Shown here: in pieces, positions 28,717 through 38,159 of the stretch | Layout of the letters: each line of letters opens with the position of its first letter | How positions within the stretch are numbered: the stretch's first letter is position 1 | Origin: Vibrio xiamenensis | GTDB taxonomy: Bacteria; Pseudomonadota; Gammaproteobacteria; Enterobacterales; Vibrionaceae | Assembly (NCBI RefSeq): GCF_900100015.1 | Contig: NZ_FNDD01000014.1 | Span: 36,221 to 100,220, forward strand | Direction: 5' to 3' | DNA: 64,000 bases | The notes under the pieces: generated by a model | What the model was told of the DNA's origin: nothing | The model's input: only the letters and a program-made list of their open reading frames with translations | The model's database searches: none | Program-made: the position numbers and the translations under genes

Positions 28717-31053
28717 TTAGTTATTTAAGATAAACGGACGACCGTAACCTAAGGAGTTGGAACCTGTAGATAAATTTGTTCCTACGTTAGTACCGAAACC
28801 GACAACTCCAAAATTAACTTGGAAGTCATTTTCATACTCAGGATCCGCATCTGGGTACTTACTGAACGAAGGATCCCAGTCTTTCAATCGGTTAGAATAA
28901 CTAAAGCCGATATACCAGCAATCTGAGGTATAGCGAAGTCCTGCCAACCATTCAAGATCTTGATCGGTGGTCAAATCATAGAAGTACTGACCGTTGAATT
29001 GCCACTTGCGTGACAGTTGGTATGAAGTCAGTAAACCCGCTTGAGAAATACCATCTTCGGTCAAAGCATCAAGGTTGAGGTCAACCGTTTCTTCAATATA
29101 CTCTTTAGTTACGTAACGGTAGTTACCTTGAATGTAACCGCCATCAAATCGATATTCCAACGTACTGTTACCAAATTGAATGGCGTTGCTATCGATGTCG
29201 TATTGAATACCACCGTGGTAGAACAGGTAATCGTCGTAGTTAAAATCGAGTTCAACCGCGAGTGCTGAGTAGTTGGAGTCGTGCTTCGCGTTATCAGTTC
29301 CCTCGGCATCTTTATATTCTTGGTCGATATAAAAAATTTGGCCAAAGGACAGACTTAAGCGTTCTTTATACGCGCTATCAAAGAAGCGTGTTGATGCGCC
29401 GTAGCTAAGCTGATTGGCCGGTGCGATGCGATCGACGCTGCTGTAGCGACGGCTACGGAACAGGCCGTAGTAATCGGTTTGTAGCAAAGTGGTATCGTAA
29501 AGATAGATATCATTTTGATCGGTCTTTGGTACATACAGATACTGAATTTGCGGCTCAAGGGTTTGAGTGTAGTTGTCGAGTACGACGGTATCACGCTCGA
29601 GTACGATGCCGGCATGTGAACGAAACTCAGGAATGACGCGCGAAACCTCTTCTTGTAGATCGTAACCACTAAAGCTACTCGAGCTCAGATTTAAGCCATC
29701 GAGGTCTTGATGATAGTAAGTGCCGAGTAAGCGGGCTTCTGTGGTCCATGATCCCCAAGTTGTGCCCAGTGGCACTTTTAAGCCCGGTTCAATATGTACG
29801 CGAGTTGCTGATGGCTTAGAGGAGTTGTCGGTTTCGAAACGTGAAACTTTACTCTTAATATCAAAGTCTAGATAGCGCATTAGCTCTGGAGCGTAATAGT
29901 TAAAATCGAGCTGTGGCATAAGCTGATAAGGCGCACTACTACCAGAGGTTAATAGTTGGAAATCACGGGTTTGAATCGACGCATCCCAAGAATCTGAGCG
30001 ATATTTAACAATAAACTCTTGCATCAGTTGACCGTCTTCGCGATTACCTATGCTGGAATCGAGGTCGGTGAAATAGTCAATATCACTGACTTTGGAGTAG
30101 TCAATATTGAACTTCCACGATTTATCGAAGATACCGCTGTGTTCGTATTGAACCCCCCAGCGCGCGCCTTTTTCTGAATACTTGCTATCGTCTGGTAGAT
30201 ACTCAGATGTAATGGAGCCACGGCCAAAGTCGGTCAAATAACGGAATTTACTGTTTAATTGCGCACCGCGTTTGTCCATGTACTTAAGCGTAGTTTCAAG
30301 ATCGAGGCTTGGGGCAATGTTCCAATACACTGGAATTTCGAATTCGTAGCCGTCGCTTGAACCGTAAGAAACAGTTGGGTATAAGAAGCCTGTTTTACGC
30401 GTATCGCCAATCGGCACGGTCAAAAATGGCAGGTAAAAGACCGGAATATTTTGCACTTCAAAACGCGGGTTATAGAAGGTCGCTTCATCTTCGTCTTGGT
30501 CGACGTCGATGCTGGTGGCAACAAGGCGCCAAGAGCTGTCATCTTCAGGGCAAGATGTTAATGAACCATCTTGAATTTCGTAAACCGCTTTGCCTGTTTT
30601 GGATACGTAAACCGCTTCACCACGGCCAGGTTCACACAAAAATTTGTATTTGGTGTTTTCAAGTGTGACTTGTTCGGTGGTTAGATTGTTGGTGGCTTTG
30701 TCTGAAACGGTTTTAAATTGCCCATCATTAAAATTAACATCGCCTTCGGCCACCACGATGTTCTCTTTTTGATGTAAAGTAACGCGATCCGCATTGATAC
30801 GCTTTTTACCTTGGGTAACAACAACATTGCCTTTATAGACGGCTTTGTCACCGTTAATGGCTTCAAGGGAATCCGCTTCCACATTTATGGGTTGTTGAGT
30901 GGGATTTTCTGGCTCGGGTTCATTGATCAAACATTGATCTGTAGTGGGCAGATCCTGCACACTAGCATCTGGCATCGATTCTGCTTGAGTCTGCGGAATA
31001 AACAGCGCAGCGCTCACGGAAGCAGCTAAAAAGGTGCGGGAAAAACATGACAT
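28717..31053 (-). CDS. lptD: LPS-assembly outer membrane protein LptD
   Basis: A 778-residue outer-membrane barrel. The signal peptide is cleaved near residue 24 (QTQA). The OstA/LptA-like periplasmic domain spans about 50-175, and the 26-strand barrel follows. Mature cysteines are C41, C140, C168 and C712. E. coli LptD has a consecutive CC pair near its C-terminus; here there is a single Cys (SDCWYIGF), so the disulfide network differs in detail. With LptE it inserts LPS into the outer leaflet. First gene of the surA-pdxA-rsmA-apaGH operon, divergent from djlA. Confidence 0.97.
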   Translation of the reverse strand: MSCFSRTFLAASVSAALFIPQTQAESMPDASVQDLPTTDQCLINEPEPENPTQQPINVEADSLEAINGDKAVYKGNVVVTQGKKRINADRVTLHQKENIVVAEGDVNFNDGQFKTVSDKATNNLTTEQVTLENTKYKFLCEPGRGEAVYVSKTGKAVYEIQDGSLTSCPEDDSSWRLVATSIDVDQDEDEATFYNPRFEVQNIPVFYLPFLTVPIGDTRKTGFLYPTVSYGSSDGYEFEIPVYWNIAPSLDLETTLKYMDKRGAQLNSKFRYLTDFGRGSITSEYLPDDSKYSEKGARWGVQYEHSGIFDKSWKFNIDYSKVSDIDYFTDLDSSIGNREDGQLMQEFIVKYRSDSWDASIQTRDFQLLTSGSSAPYQLMPQLDFNYYAPELMRYLDFDIKSKVSRFETDNSSKPSATRVHIEPGLKVPLGTTWGSWTTEARLLGTYYHQDLDGLNLSSSSFSGYDLQEEVSRVIPEFRSHAGIVLERDTVVLDNYTQTLEPQIQYLYVPKTDQNDIYLYDTTLLQTDYYGLFRSRRYSSVDRIAPANQLSYGASTRFFDSAYKERLSLSFGQIFYIDQEYKDAEGTDNAKHDSNYSALAVELDFNYDDYLFYHGGIQYDIDSNAIQFGNSTLEYRFDGGYIQGNYRYVTKEYIEETVDLNLDALTEDGISQAGLLTSYQLSRKWQFNGQYFYDLTTDQDLEWLAGLRYTSDCWYIGFSYSNRLKDWDPSFSKYPDADPEYENDFQVNFGVVGFGTNVGTNLSTGSNSLGYGRPFILNN

Positions 31054-31201
31054 CGAGTTTTACTATCCTGTTCAACTTGAGTGATCCGGTAAGTAGATGA
31101 CCGAATGTGATTTAAAACGGGGTCTATCATAAAGGAATTTAACGCTTCCGGCACTATCAGACCACGTTACGATAAAAAAATTCAGACATTGAGAGCACAT
31201 A

Positions 31202-32062
31202 ATGCAGTTTTTTGGCAAAATTCTTGGCGCCTTTTTTGGCTTCTTATTTGGCGGACCTTTGGGGGCGGTGTTTGGGTTATTCCTTGGGCATCAGTTCGAC
31301 AAAGCACGCCGTTTGAACCAAGCCGGATTTCGAACTGGCAGTTTTGGTTCCGGACCGAGCCAAGCAGAGCGTCAGGAGGAGTTTTTTAAGGCCGCGTTTG
31401 CGGTGATGGGGCACGTAGCGAAAGCGAAAGGCCAAGTGACCAAAGAAGAGATTCAACTCGCCAGTGCGATGATGGATCGAATGAATTTGCACGGTGAGCA
31501 ACGCCGCGCGGCGCAAGAGGCGTTTCGTGACGGTAAAGCGGTGGACTTCCCGCTAGAAAATGTGTTGGAAAAAGTACGCATTTCAACCGGTGGTCGTTTT
31601 GACTTATTGCAGTTTTTCTTAGAGTTGCAAATTTCGGCGGCGTTTGCCGATGGCGATATTCATCCGAGCGAGCGTAACTTACTGCATAAAGTCGCGCGCG
31701 GTTTGGGCTTCTCTTCTCAACAACTTGAGCAGCGTCTGCGCATGCAAGAAGCGGCGTTTCGTTTTCAGCGCGGTGGCTCACAAGATTACTCCGGCCAGCA
31801 GAGTGGCGGTCAGTATTCGGGGCAGTGGCAACAAGCCAGTCAAACCGACCAACTGGCGGATGCTTACAACCTGCTTGGCGTCAGTGAGAATGCCGATGGC
31901 AAAGAAGTAAAGCGTGCGTATCGTAAGCTGATGAATGAACATCATCCGGACAAACTGATGGCCAAAGGTCTACCGCCGGAGATGATGAATATGGCTAAAG
32001 AAAAATCCCAGGAAATTCAACGCGCTTATGACTTAATCAAGAAAGTGAAAGGTTTTAAGTAA
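31202..32062 (+). CDS. djlA: Membrane-anchored co-chaperone DjlA
   Basis: A 286-residue protein. The N-terminal membrane segment (about 6-31) is rich in Gly/Phe as in E. coli DjlA, whose single span dimerises. A central TerB-like helical domain lies around 60-185. A short Gln/Ser-rich linker leads to a C-terminal J domain (about 220-286) with the HPD motif in MNEHHPDKLMAKG. It stimulates DnaK ATPase and influences envelope stress and capsule signalling. It is divergent from lptD and ends at a terminator shared with ridA. Confidence 0.96.
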   Translation: MQFFGKILGAFFGFLFGGPLGAVFGLFLGHQFDKARRLNQAGFRTGSFGSGPSQAERQEEFFKAAFAVMGHVAKAKGQVTKEEIQLASAMMDRMNLHGEQRRAAQEAFRDGKAVDFPLENVLEKVRISTGGRFDLLQFFLELQISAAFADGDIHPSERNLLHKVARGLGFSSQQLEQRLRMQEAAFRFQRGGSQDYSGQQSGGQYSGQWQQASQTDQLADAYNLLGVSENADGKEVKRAYRKLMNEHHPDKLMAKGLPPEMMNMAKEKSQEIQRAYDLIKKVKGFK

Positions 32063-32087
32063 TCGCATATTAACGCGAGATAGTAAT

Positions 32088-32119
32088 AAAAAAGGCGAGC
32101 ACTTAGCTCGCCTTTTTTT
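32088..32119. terminator. Bidirectional terminator between djlA and ridA
   Basis: The stem AAAAAAGGCGAGC / GCTCGCCTTTTTT around ACTTA has T runs on both strands. Confidence 0.93.
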
Positions 32120-32132
32120 GTAAGCATAACCG

Positions 32133-32522
32133 TTATTTACGCACTGCAATCGCTTCGATTTCGATGCCAACATCTTTAGGCAAACGTGCAACTTCGACAC
32201 AAGATCGCGCTGGGTAATTCGCGACATTGTGGTCATCGAAAAACTTGCCATATACTTCATTGACTGTGCCAAAATCATTGAGATCTTTAACAAAAACCGT
32301 CATTTTTACGATATCAGCCACACTTAGACCAGAAGACTCAACCACTGCCTTGACGTTATTCAGTGATTGCAATGCTTGCTCGGCGATATCCGCAGCCACT
32401 TCACCTGTGGTGGGGTTGACCGGAATCTGGCCTGAAGTCATCACCATGCTGCCAAGATCAACGCCTTGTACGTATGGGCCAATTGCCGCTGGTGCAGATT
32501 CGGTATGAAGAACTTTTGTCAT
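32133..32522 (-). CDS. ridA: 2-iminobutanoate/2-iminopropanoate deaminase RidA
   Basis: A 129-residue trimeric RidA/YjgF protein starting MTKVLHTESAPAAIGPYVQG. The catalytic-site Arg lies in the C-terminal PARSCVEVARLP segment. It hydrolyses reactive imines and enamines released by PLP enzymes such as threonine dehydratase. The start at 32522 is chosen over an ATG four codons upstream by alignment with E. coli RidA and a GGA eight bases before it. It lies just downstream of pyrI, the same ridA-pyrI-pyrB order as in E. coli. Confidence 0.97.
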   Translation of the reverse strand: MTKVLHTESAPAAIGPYVQGVDLGSMVMTSGQIPVNPTTGEVAADIAEQALQSLNNVKAVVESSGLSVADIVKMTVFVKDLNDFGTVNEVYGKFFDDHNVANYPARSCVEVARLPKDVGIEIEAIAVRK

Positions 32523-32636
32523 TGTTATATCCATATGTTGAGGTTAAACGCTCAAAACAGTGTGCCGCGAAATACTTGAATGGTAAAGGTAAAATCCAAG
32601 CGACTTCGCGGCAGCGCATCGGCAAAGTGGCGGAAA

Positions 32637-33098
32637 TTAATTTTCCGTCATCACATCGCGAGAGAAGACTTTTTCGCAATATTTACACTTGAGACGAATC
32701 TCATTGTGTTTTTCAAATACGCGAAAGCTGCTATCGACAGGTTCGTTGTGAGTAATGCAGTTGGTGTTTGGACATTGAAAAACCCCTTGAACGTGCTCTG
32801 GCAGTTCCAAAGCCAGTTTTTTCACCACTTCGTAGTTTTCGATTTGGTTGACGGTGGCATGCGGTGCATACAGTGCCAGCTTGTTTGCTTGCTCTTCATT
32901 GATGAAGACATTTTCAATTTTGAGTAAGTCTTTGCTGCCAAGTGCAGAAGAGGGCAGGTTAAGGCCGACGGTGACGCGCTGCTCCGATTTGTCCATCGCA
33001 AATAATTTCAGCACTTTAATGCCAATTTGCGCGGGAATGTGGTCGATCACTGTACCGTTTTTAATCGCTTCAACTTGTAATTGTGTTTCTTTAACCAT
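32637..33098 (-). CDS. pyrI: Aspartate carbamoyltransferase regulatory subunit
   Basis: A 153-residue regulatory chain, the E. coli length. The N-terminal allosteric domain binds CTP/ATP. The C-terminal zinc domain has the four ligands in CPNTNC and CKYC, which contact the catalytic chain. With PyrB it forms the c6r6 holoenzyme of pyrimidine synthesis. It lies 14 bases after pyrB, sharing the attenuated transcript. Confidence 0.98.
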   Translation of the reverse strand: MVKETQLQVEAIKNGTVIDHIPAQIGIKVLKLFAMDKSEQRVTVGLNLPSSALGSKDLLKIENVFINEEQANKLALYAPHATVNQIENYEVVKKLALELPEHVQGVFQCPNTNCITHNEPVDSSFRVFEKHNEIRLKCKYCEKVFSRDVMTEN

Positions 33099-33112
33099 GA
33101 TAACGTCCTCGA

Positions 33113-34042
33113 TTACAGTGATTCGTTGAGTACAAGTGCTAATAAGGCTTCACGAGCATAGACACCATTTTCCGCTTGCTGGAAGTAGTAAGCGTGTGGT
33201 GTTTTATCGACATCAATGGTGATTTCATCGACGCGTGGCAGTGGGTGAAGTACCTTAAGGTTGCTGCGTGCTTCTGTTAGTAGCGCGGCATTGAGCACGT
33301 AAGCTGATTTGATGTGTGCGTATTCAGATTCATCAAAACGCTCTTTTTGTACACGCGTCATATACAGAATATCCAGCTCTGGAATCACGCTTTCCATGTC
33401 GGTATGCAAGCTGTATTCGATGCCTGCTTCATCCAACTCTTCACACAGGTAATCTGGCATCGCTAACGCTTCAGGCGCGATAAAGTAGAAGCGAATATTA
33501 TTGAATTTAGCCAGTGCTTGAGTGAGCGAATGCACGGTACGACCGTATTTCAAATCGCCAACAAACGCGACGTTGAGGTTATCTAGGCGACCTTGAGTTT
33601 CCGATATAGTGAATAGGTCTAGCAGCGTTTGAGTTGGATGTTGGTTGGCCCCGTCGCCTGCGTTGATAACCGGTGTGCCGTGTGAAAATTCAGAAGCCAA
33701 ACGGGCTGCGCCTTCTTGCGGGTGACGCATCACAAATGCATCAACGTAGGAAGAAATCACTTGTACGGAATCAGCGAGGGTTTCGCCTTTGTTCGCCAGT
33801 GACGTGTTACCCGCGCTATCAAAACCGATCACACTGCCACCAATGCCTTGAATCGCGGTTTCAAACGACAAGCGCGTACGCGTTGAAGGTTCAAAGAAGC
33901 AGCTGGCGATCACCTTGTTTTTAATCAAGGTTGGATTTGGGTTCGCCTTTAACTCGCCAGCGGTATGTACGATCAGCTCCAGTTCTTGGCGTGAAAGCTC
34001 TGGTATGGAGATAATGTGCTTGTGATAAAGCGTGTTGGTCAT
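33113..34042 (-). CDS. pyrB: Aspartate carbamoyltransferase catalytic subunit
   Basis: A 309-residue enzyme forming N-carbamoyl-aspartate from carbamoyl phosphate and aspartate. The carbamoyl-phosphate motif is [12 protein letters not shown]; others are HPTQTLLDL and HPLPRVDEI. The ATG at 34042 gives [12 protein letters not shown], matching E. coli PyrB, with AAGGAAAGAAG upstream; a longer TTG-initiated form is unlikely. The start overlaps by four bases (ATGA) the stop of a 48-codon leader peptide whose transcript carries an attenuator, so expression should respond to UTP level. Confidence 0.98.
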   Translation of the reverse strand: MTNTLYHKHIISIPELSRQELELIVHTAGELKANPNPTLIKNKVIASCFFEPSTRTRLSFETAIQGIGGSVIGFDSAGNTSLANKGETLADSVQVISSYVDAFVMRHPQEGAARLASEFSHGTPVINAGDGANQHPTQTLLDLFTISETQGRLDNLNVAFVGDLKYGRTVHSLTQALAKFNNIRFYFIAPEALAMPDYLCEELDEAGIEYSLHTDMESVIPELDILYMTRVQKERFDESEYAHIKSAYVLNAALLTEARSNLKVLHPLPRVDEITIDVDKTPHAYYFQQAENGVYAREALLALVLNESL

Positions 34043-34185
34043 AATCTTCTTTCCTTCAAGCAATAAAAAAGCCCCCCATTACGGGAGGCTTTAACATATT
34101 CAGAAGAATAACAAAAAATGAGGCCACGTAAGCCATTTGGCTTACCGAAAGTGCGTCGCATTGTCGCTACGATACCCAGCGTCAT
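34039..34185 (-). CDS. pyrL: pyrBI leader peptide (PyrL-like, attenuation)
   Basis: A 48-codon ORF starts at ATG 34185 ([20 protein letters not shown]), crosses a U-rich pause tract and the attenuator hairpin, and stops at TGA overlapping the pyrB ATG. E. coli pyrL has 44 codons with the same placement. In that system low UTP stalls RNA polymerase at U-rich tracts, the coupled ribosome reaches the hairpin, termination is blocked and pyrBI is transcribed. The sequence itself is not conserved; architecture is the evidence. Confidence 0.8.
   Translation of the reverse strand: MTLGIVATMRRTFGKPNGLRGLIFCYSSEYVKASRNGGLFYCLKERRL
34065..34092 (-). terminator. pyrBI attenuator (intrinsic terminator inside the leader)
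   Basis: On the minus strand AAAGCCTCCC pairs with GGGGGGCTTT around GTAAT, followed by a T run. It lies within the leader peptide frame, 23 bases before the pyrB start. A TTTTTT tract at about 34113-34118 could be the UTP-sensitive pause. Confidence 0.88.
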
Positions 34186-34257
34186 TTCATATCCCTCAGA
34201 CAAATTGCCGAGCATTATACGCTTGCAAACGATTACCTCAAGGTTTTTGTGAGCAAA

Positions 34258-35262
34258 TTAGTGACCTAAAGTGGCGACCATTACCGCTTTAATGGTATGC
34301 ATACGGTTTTCTGCTTCATCAAACACAATCGAGTAATCCGACTCAAACACTTCGTCCGTCACTTCAAGGCCATTCATGCCATATTTTTCCGCAACTTGTT
34401 TGCCGATTTCGGTTTCATCATTATGAAAGGCGGGTAGGCAGTGCATAAATTTCACTCGTGGATTCCCCGTCAGTTTGATGACGTCCATATTGACTTGATA
34501 AGGCTTAAGTAAGCTTACTCGTTCATCCCAAGCTTCTGGGGCTTCACCCATGGAAACCCACACATCGGTGTATAAGAAATCACAGCCTTTGACACCTTCG
34601 GCGACATTTTCAGTCAAGGTGATGGTTGCGCCGCTTTGCTCGGCCAGTTCTTGGCACTGAGCAACTAAGTGGTCGTCGGGCCAGAAAGCTTTAGGCGCAA
34701 CCAAGCGAATATCAACGCCCATCATTGCCGCGCCAACCATCAGCGAATTGCCCATGTTATTGCGCGCATCACCAAGGTAGGCAAGGCTAAGTTGATTGAG
34801 TGATTTACCATTGCTGAATTCGAGCATGGTAAGAAAATCCGCCAAGATCTGAGTGGGATGAAATTCATCGGTCAGACCGTTCCAAACCGGAACGCCAGCG
34901 AATTGACCGAGCTCTTCGACGATGCTTTGTCCATAGCCGCGATACTCGATGCCATCGTACATGCGTCCAAGCACGCGAGCGGTGTCTTTCATCGATTCTT
35001 TGTGGCCAATTTGCGAACCAGAAGGACCGATATAAGAAACTTGTGCCCCTTGGTCAAAAGCAGCGACCTCAAAGGCGCAGCGAGTGCGTGTCGAGGATTT
35101 TTCAAAAATCAGCGCGATGTTTTTTCCGACTAAGGTTTTTTGTTCTGTACCCGCATATTTGGCTTTTTTTAGCTCAGCGGCCAGATCGAGCAAAAACTGC
35201 ACTTCTTTAGGCGAAAAGTCCAGTAGTTTTAAAAAGTTACGATTACGTAAGTTGAACGCCAT
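34258..35262 (-). CDS. argF: Ornithine carbamoyltransferase (anabolic)
   Basis: A 334-residue enzyme, the E. coli length, making citrulline from ornithine and carbamoyl phosphate. Motifs are [13 protein letters not shown], the [11 protein letters not shown] segment and [10 protein letters not shown]. The ATG at 35262 ([12 protein letters not shown]) is chosen over an in-frame ATG eight codons upstream: it gives the family length and has AAAGGA eight bases before it. It lies upstream of pyrL-pyrB on the same strand but in a separate unit. Two ARG-box-like sequences precede it. Confidence 0.97.
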   Translation of the reverse strand: MAFNLRNRNFLKLLDFSPKEVQFLLDLAAELKKAKYAGTEQKTLVGKNIALIFEKSSTRTRCAFEVAAFDQGAQVSYIGPSGSQIGHKESMKDTARVLGRMYDGIEYRGYGQSIVEELGQFAGVPVWNGLTDEFHPTQILADFLTMLEFSNGKSLNQLSLAYLGDARNNMGNSLMVGAAMMGVDIRLVAPKAFWPDDHLVAQCQELAEQSGATITLTENVAEGVKGCDFLYTDVWVSMGEAPEAWDERVSLLKPYQVNMDVIKLTGNPRVKFMHCLPAFHNDETEIGKQVAEKYGMNGLEVTDEVFESDYSIVFDEAENRMHTIKAVMVATLGH

Positions 35263-35302
35263 ATGCGGGTCCTTTGATACCATCAAATAATGACCCTAGT
35301 TA

Positions 35303-35337
35303 AACATAAATATTAGGTTATTGTGAATAATTATTTT
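35303..35337. promoter_or_regulatory. Candidate paired ARG boxes upstream of argF
   Basis: TGAATAATTATTTT (35324-35337) matches the ARG-box core at eight of ten fixed positions. A weaker core at 35303-35316 (AACATAAATATTAG) is centred 21 bp away, the spacing of ArgR hexamer sites. They lie 40-75 bp before the argF start. Confidence 0.55.
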
Positions 35338-35402
35338 AATTAATAACCTAAATTTCGATAAGAAGTCATTTTTTATGACTATAAATTCTGTTTTGTTATC
35401 GA

Positions 35403-36113
35403 TTACATCGCTTCTTTTACGCCTCGACGGATTAACAGATAGTTGACGGGAAATGCTGTGATGAGCCCGCACACCATAGCTATTTGCATCATCCACCAAA
35501 AACTGGCCGAGTTTATAATTAGTTGTGTATGGAGTTTCTGAGCGAATAGATAAAAATGGGCGAATGCCATAAAACCGTACATACCGACTTGCCAAGCGAT
35601 CAGTGAAAGAAAATCGGCTTTGAAGGCCTGAATGAGCGCGCGAGGTCGGCTCATATTGCTCATGGGCTTGATTGCCAAATATTGAAATACGATACCAATG
35701 CTAAGGGCGAGAATAAAATCTAGCCCCCACACTGCAAATATCTTGTCTTTAAATAGCCAATGCCAACCAAATAAAACGGCGACAGATGGAGCTAAATACG
35801 CCAGTGTTTCGGCAATGATATCTCCAAGAGTACAGCCACTTCCACAGTGAAATGCCCCCTTGATGACTTGAACAATGAAAGGAGTTTGGGAGTGACCATG
35901 GTGTTGAGAATGTGAATGTGCAGAAACGCGACCATATCGCAGATAGATAAACAGTACCAAGAGATGACCAAATAAAGCGCACAACGGCCAAACCCAATTC
36001 ATTATCTGCATAGCTTGTGGATGTTTAGCTACATCCCATCGAATATAAGCGGCACATATCACGCCTAGTGTGATGGAAAGATAAGAAATTAACGTTATCC
36101 AAGTTGGAATCAT
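35403..36113 (-). CDS. DUF4396 integral membrane protein with His/Cys motifs
   Basis: A 236-residue membrane protein with about six predicted spans. A His-rich cytoplasmic or periplasmic loop (SAHSHSQHHGHSQ, about residues 64-76) is followed by HCGSGCTLGDIIAE, which I recall as the conserved DUF4396 core. Both suggest metal binding, but no function is established. The ATG at 36113 is chosen because AAGGAGAG lies seven bases upstream; a longer frame extends 33 codons further with no hydrophobic segment. It stands alone between argF and the PIN-PhoH gene. Confidence 0.82.
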   Translation of the reverse strand: MIPTWITLISYLSITLGVICAAYIRWDVAKHPQAMQIMNWVWPLCALFGHLLVLFIYLRYGRVSAHSHSQHHGHSQTPFIVQVIKGAFHCGSGCTLGDIIAETLAYLAPSVAVLFGWHWLFKDKIFAVWGLDFILALSIGIVFQYLAIKPMSNMSRPRALIQAFKADFLSLIAWQVGMYGFMAFAHFYLFAQKLHTQLIINSASFWWMMQIAMVCGLITAFPVNYLLIRRGVKEAM

Positions 36114-36284
36114 AGGGCAGCTCTCCTTCTTATCGTGGTACGAATAGATTTGAAAACACGCATTCATTGCAACAATTTGTCCAGCAAAATGCAAATGAGT
36201 CGTAAGTCCCAAACTTATTTATGACTAAGCGACGTCGGTTTGTTGGTCAACGCGAAGGGAGTGGATAGTAAAACGTTTGTAAGA

Positions 36285-36292
36285 GGGGGGGG
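36285..36292. repeat. G8 homopolymer tract upstream of the DUF4396 gene
   Basis: Eight consecutive G at 36285-36292 in the spacer between the PIN-PhoH stop and the DUF4396 start, just beside the hairpin GCAAACGC / GCGTTTGC (36296-36321). Confidence 0.5.
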
Positions 36293-36336
36293 CTAGCAAA
36301 CGCCTCCGAAGAAGCGTTTGCATGATTCAGTGGAAG

Positions 36337-37713
36337 TTAGAGGTTTTCTTCTGCGAATTCCGCCAAGCGACTGCGCACCACACCATTGAGGTGAATGTTG
36401 GCACTGCCTTCGAAATTCTTAAATCGTTCGACCATATAGGTTAGACCGGATGTCACCGGGGTCAAATAGTGGGAGTCAATCTGCGCCAAGTTACCAGAGC
36501 AGACAATTTTGGTACCTTCTCCACAGCGGGTGATGATGGTTTTGATTTGTGAAGCGGTTAAGTTTTGGCACTCATCCAGGAGGACGAATGCATTTTGAAT
36601 CGAACGACCACGCATAAAGTTAATCGACTTAAACTGTATGTTGGCCTTATCACAGATGTATTTTAACGACCCTTCTGTGCAGTGGTCGTGTTTATGCAGC
36701 GCTTCAAGCGTATCGGTAACGGCTGCAAGCCACGGCATCATCTTCTCTTCTTCCGTACCCGGTAAGAAGCCGATCGATTCACCGATATCTGGCGTGTTGC
36801 GAGTGACGATGATTTTATCAAACTGATTCTTTTCAATCGTTTGTTCAAGCGCAGCCGCCATTGCGAGCAGCGTCTTACCGCTACCGGCCGCGCCGGTTAA
36901 AATCACTAAATCAATATCCGGGTCAAGCAGGGCATCAAGTGCCATCGCTTGATAGATGTTTTTTGGGGTGATATCCCAAGCGCGGCGGTGCATCATATGC
37001 TCGCGGCTGAGATCTTTTAGGGTGATTTCCTCTGGAGTGATGTCTTCTACTCTACCCGCGAAATCACTTTCTTCATCAATAACATATTGGTTGATATAGG
37101 TTGGCTCAAACGGCTCTCTAGCCAGAGTATGGAAGGTTTTTCCGGCTAAATTCTTGGTTTGAACTTCGCTGACATTACTCCAGAAATCGCCTTCGATTTG
37201 CTGGAATCCCTTGGTGAGATATTGGACATCATCAATCAGTTGGTCTGTACGGTAGTCTTCGACGAATCGAACACCGGCACCTTTGGCTCGCAGTCGCATG
37301 TTGATGTCTTTGGTCACCAACACCACTTCGCGAGGGGCGCGTTTGTTTTGCAAATATAACACTGCATTCAGAATTCGATTGTCACCGGCTTTGTCAGCAA
37401 ACGCTTTGACTGTCTCTTGCAGTTCAAAATCGGCCAGAATCGAAATATGCCCGGTAGTCATACCTTGTTTGGAAAAAGGAATGCCTTCTGAAATTTGGTC
37501 CGGTGTGGCATCGCGGAACAAATCTTCTAGTGCGCGAATCGCGACGCGAGCGTCTCTAGCAACATCCCGTTTGCTATCTTTGATTCGGTCTAGTTCTTCG
37601 AGGACGGTCATGGGAATGACCACATCGTGTTCTTGGAAGGAGTAAATGGCAAGAGGTTCGTGAAGCAGAATGTTGGTATCAAGTACAAACAGTTTCCGAT
37701 CGGTATCGCCCAT
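36337..37713 (-). CDS. PIN-PhoH family ATPase/RNase (YlaK-like)
   Basis: A 458-residue protein. The N-terminal PIN nuclease domain (about 1-140) starts KLFVLDTNILLHEP with conserved acidic residues. The C-terminal PhoH ATPase has Walker A GAAGSGKTLLAMA and Walker B-like FVLLDECQNLT. Fused PIN-PhoH proteins from other bacteria have RNA-unwinding and RNase activity. The ATG at 37713 is preferred because AAGGAGACGCTT precedes it; an upstream in-frame ATG adds 20 residues without such a site. Transcribed divergently from rapA. The precise role in Vibrio is unknown. Confidence 0.93.
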   Translation of the reverse strand: MGDTDRKLFVLDTNILLHEPLAIYSFQEHDVVIPMTVLEELDRIKDSKRDVARDARVAIRALEDLFRDATPDQISEGIPFSKQGMTTGHISILADFELQETVKAFADKAGDNRILNAVLYLQNKRAPREVVLVTKDINMRLRAKGAGVRFVEDYRTDQLIDDVQYLTKGFQQIEGDFWSNVSEVQTKNLAGKTFHTLAREPFEPTYINQYVIDEESDFAGRVEDITPEEITLKDLSREHMMHRRAWDITPKNIYQAMALDALLDPDIDLVILTGAAGSGKTLLAMAAALEQTIEKNQFDKIIVTRNTPDIGESIGFLPGTEEEKMMPWLAAVTDTLEALHKHDHCTEGSLKYICDKANIQFKSINFMRGRSIQNAFVLLDECQNLTASQIKTIITRCGEGTKIVCSGNLAQIDSHYLTPVTSGLTYMVERFKNFEGSANIHLNGVVRSRLAEFAEENL

Positions 37714-38159
37714 AAGCGTCTCCTTGCCGCATTGCGGCGTGCTTAGCAATAGATGCTTGCAGTGCGCTTTCACTTAGGCTGTATGGGGACTAGCAGAAGT
37801 GATGACGACAAGCTGCAAACCCGTATGGTTCCCGTTATGAATAAAGCATAACCCGTGCCAAAAAGGTGATATGTGCACTTGGCCTATTCATTTTGAGTAT
37901 ATTCAATTTTGACTACACTCACGGATAGATTTGCCATTCATTTATGACATTTTGACGTCATGCAAAAGGACGAAAAAAAATCGGTGCTTTTAGGGTGTTT
38001 GTTCGTGACCTGTATCACGGCTTGCAGTAATATTAGCGACCTTTTTTCTCAGCCGAGCACAAACCTAATTTCGCGTGTTTGTTGCTTTTTTCTTGGCTGG
38101 GAACAATTAAGATAACAGACTCTTAATTTCCATTATTCAAAAGGTGAGGTAGTCGATTC
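37714..38159. other. 446-bp divergent control region between PIN-PhoH and rapA
   Basis: Non-coding. It contains a CRP-like site (38004-38019), a TGACGTCA palindrome near 37954, an A8 run near 37974-37981, and candidate promoters for both genes. No credible ORF or small RNA is seen. Confidence 0.55.
38004..38033 (+). promoter_or_regulatory. Candidate CRP site overlapping the rapA promoter
   Basis: CGTGACCTGTATCACG (38004-38019) matches GTGA-N6-TCAC perfectly in its core. TAATAT at 38028-38033 is a -10-like element whose -35 (GTGACC, 17-bp spacer) falls inside the CRP site, so binding could repress. Confidence 0.5.

Noticed and set aside
31060..31160. Sigma-E promoter upstream of lptD
   Set aside because: E. 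coli lptD has one, but I could not find a convincing GGAACTT with GTCNAA at proper spacing; only a TATGAT-like hexamer is visible.
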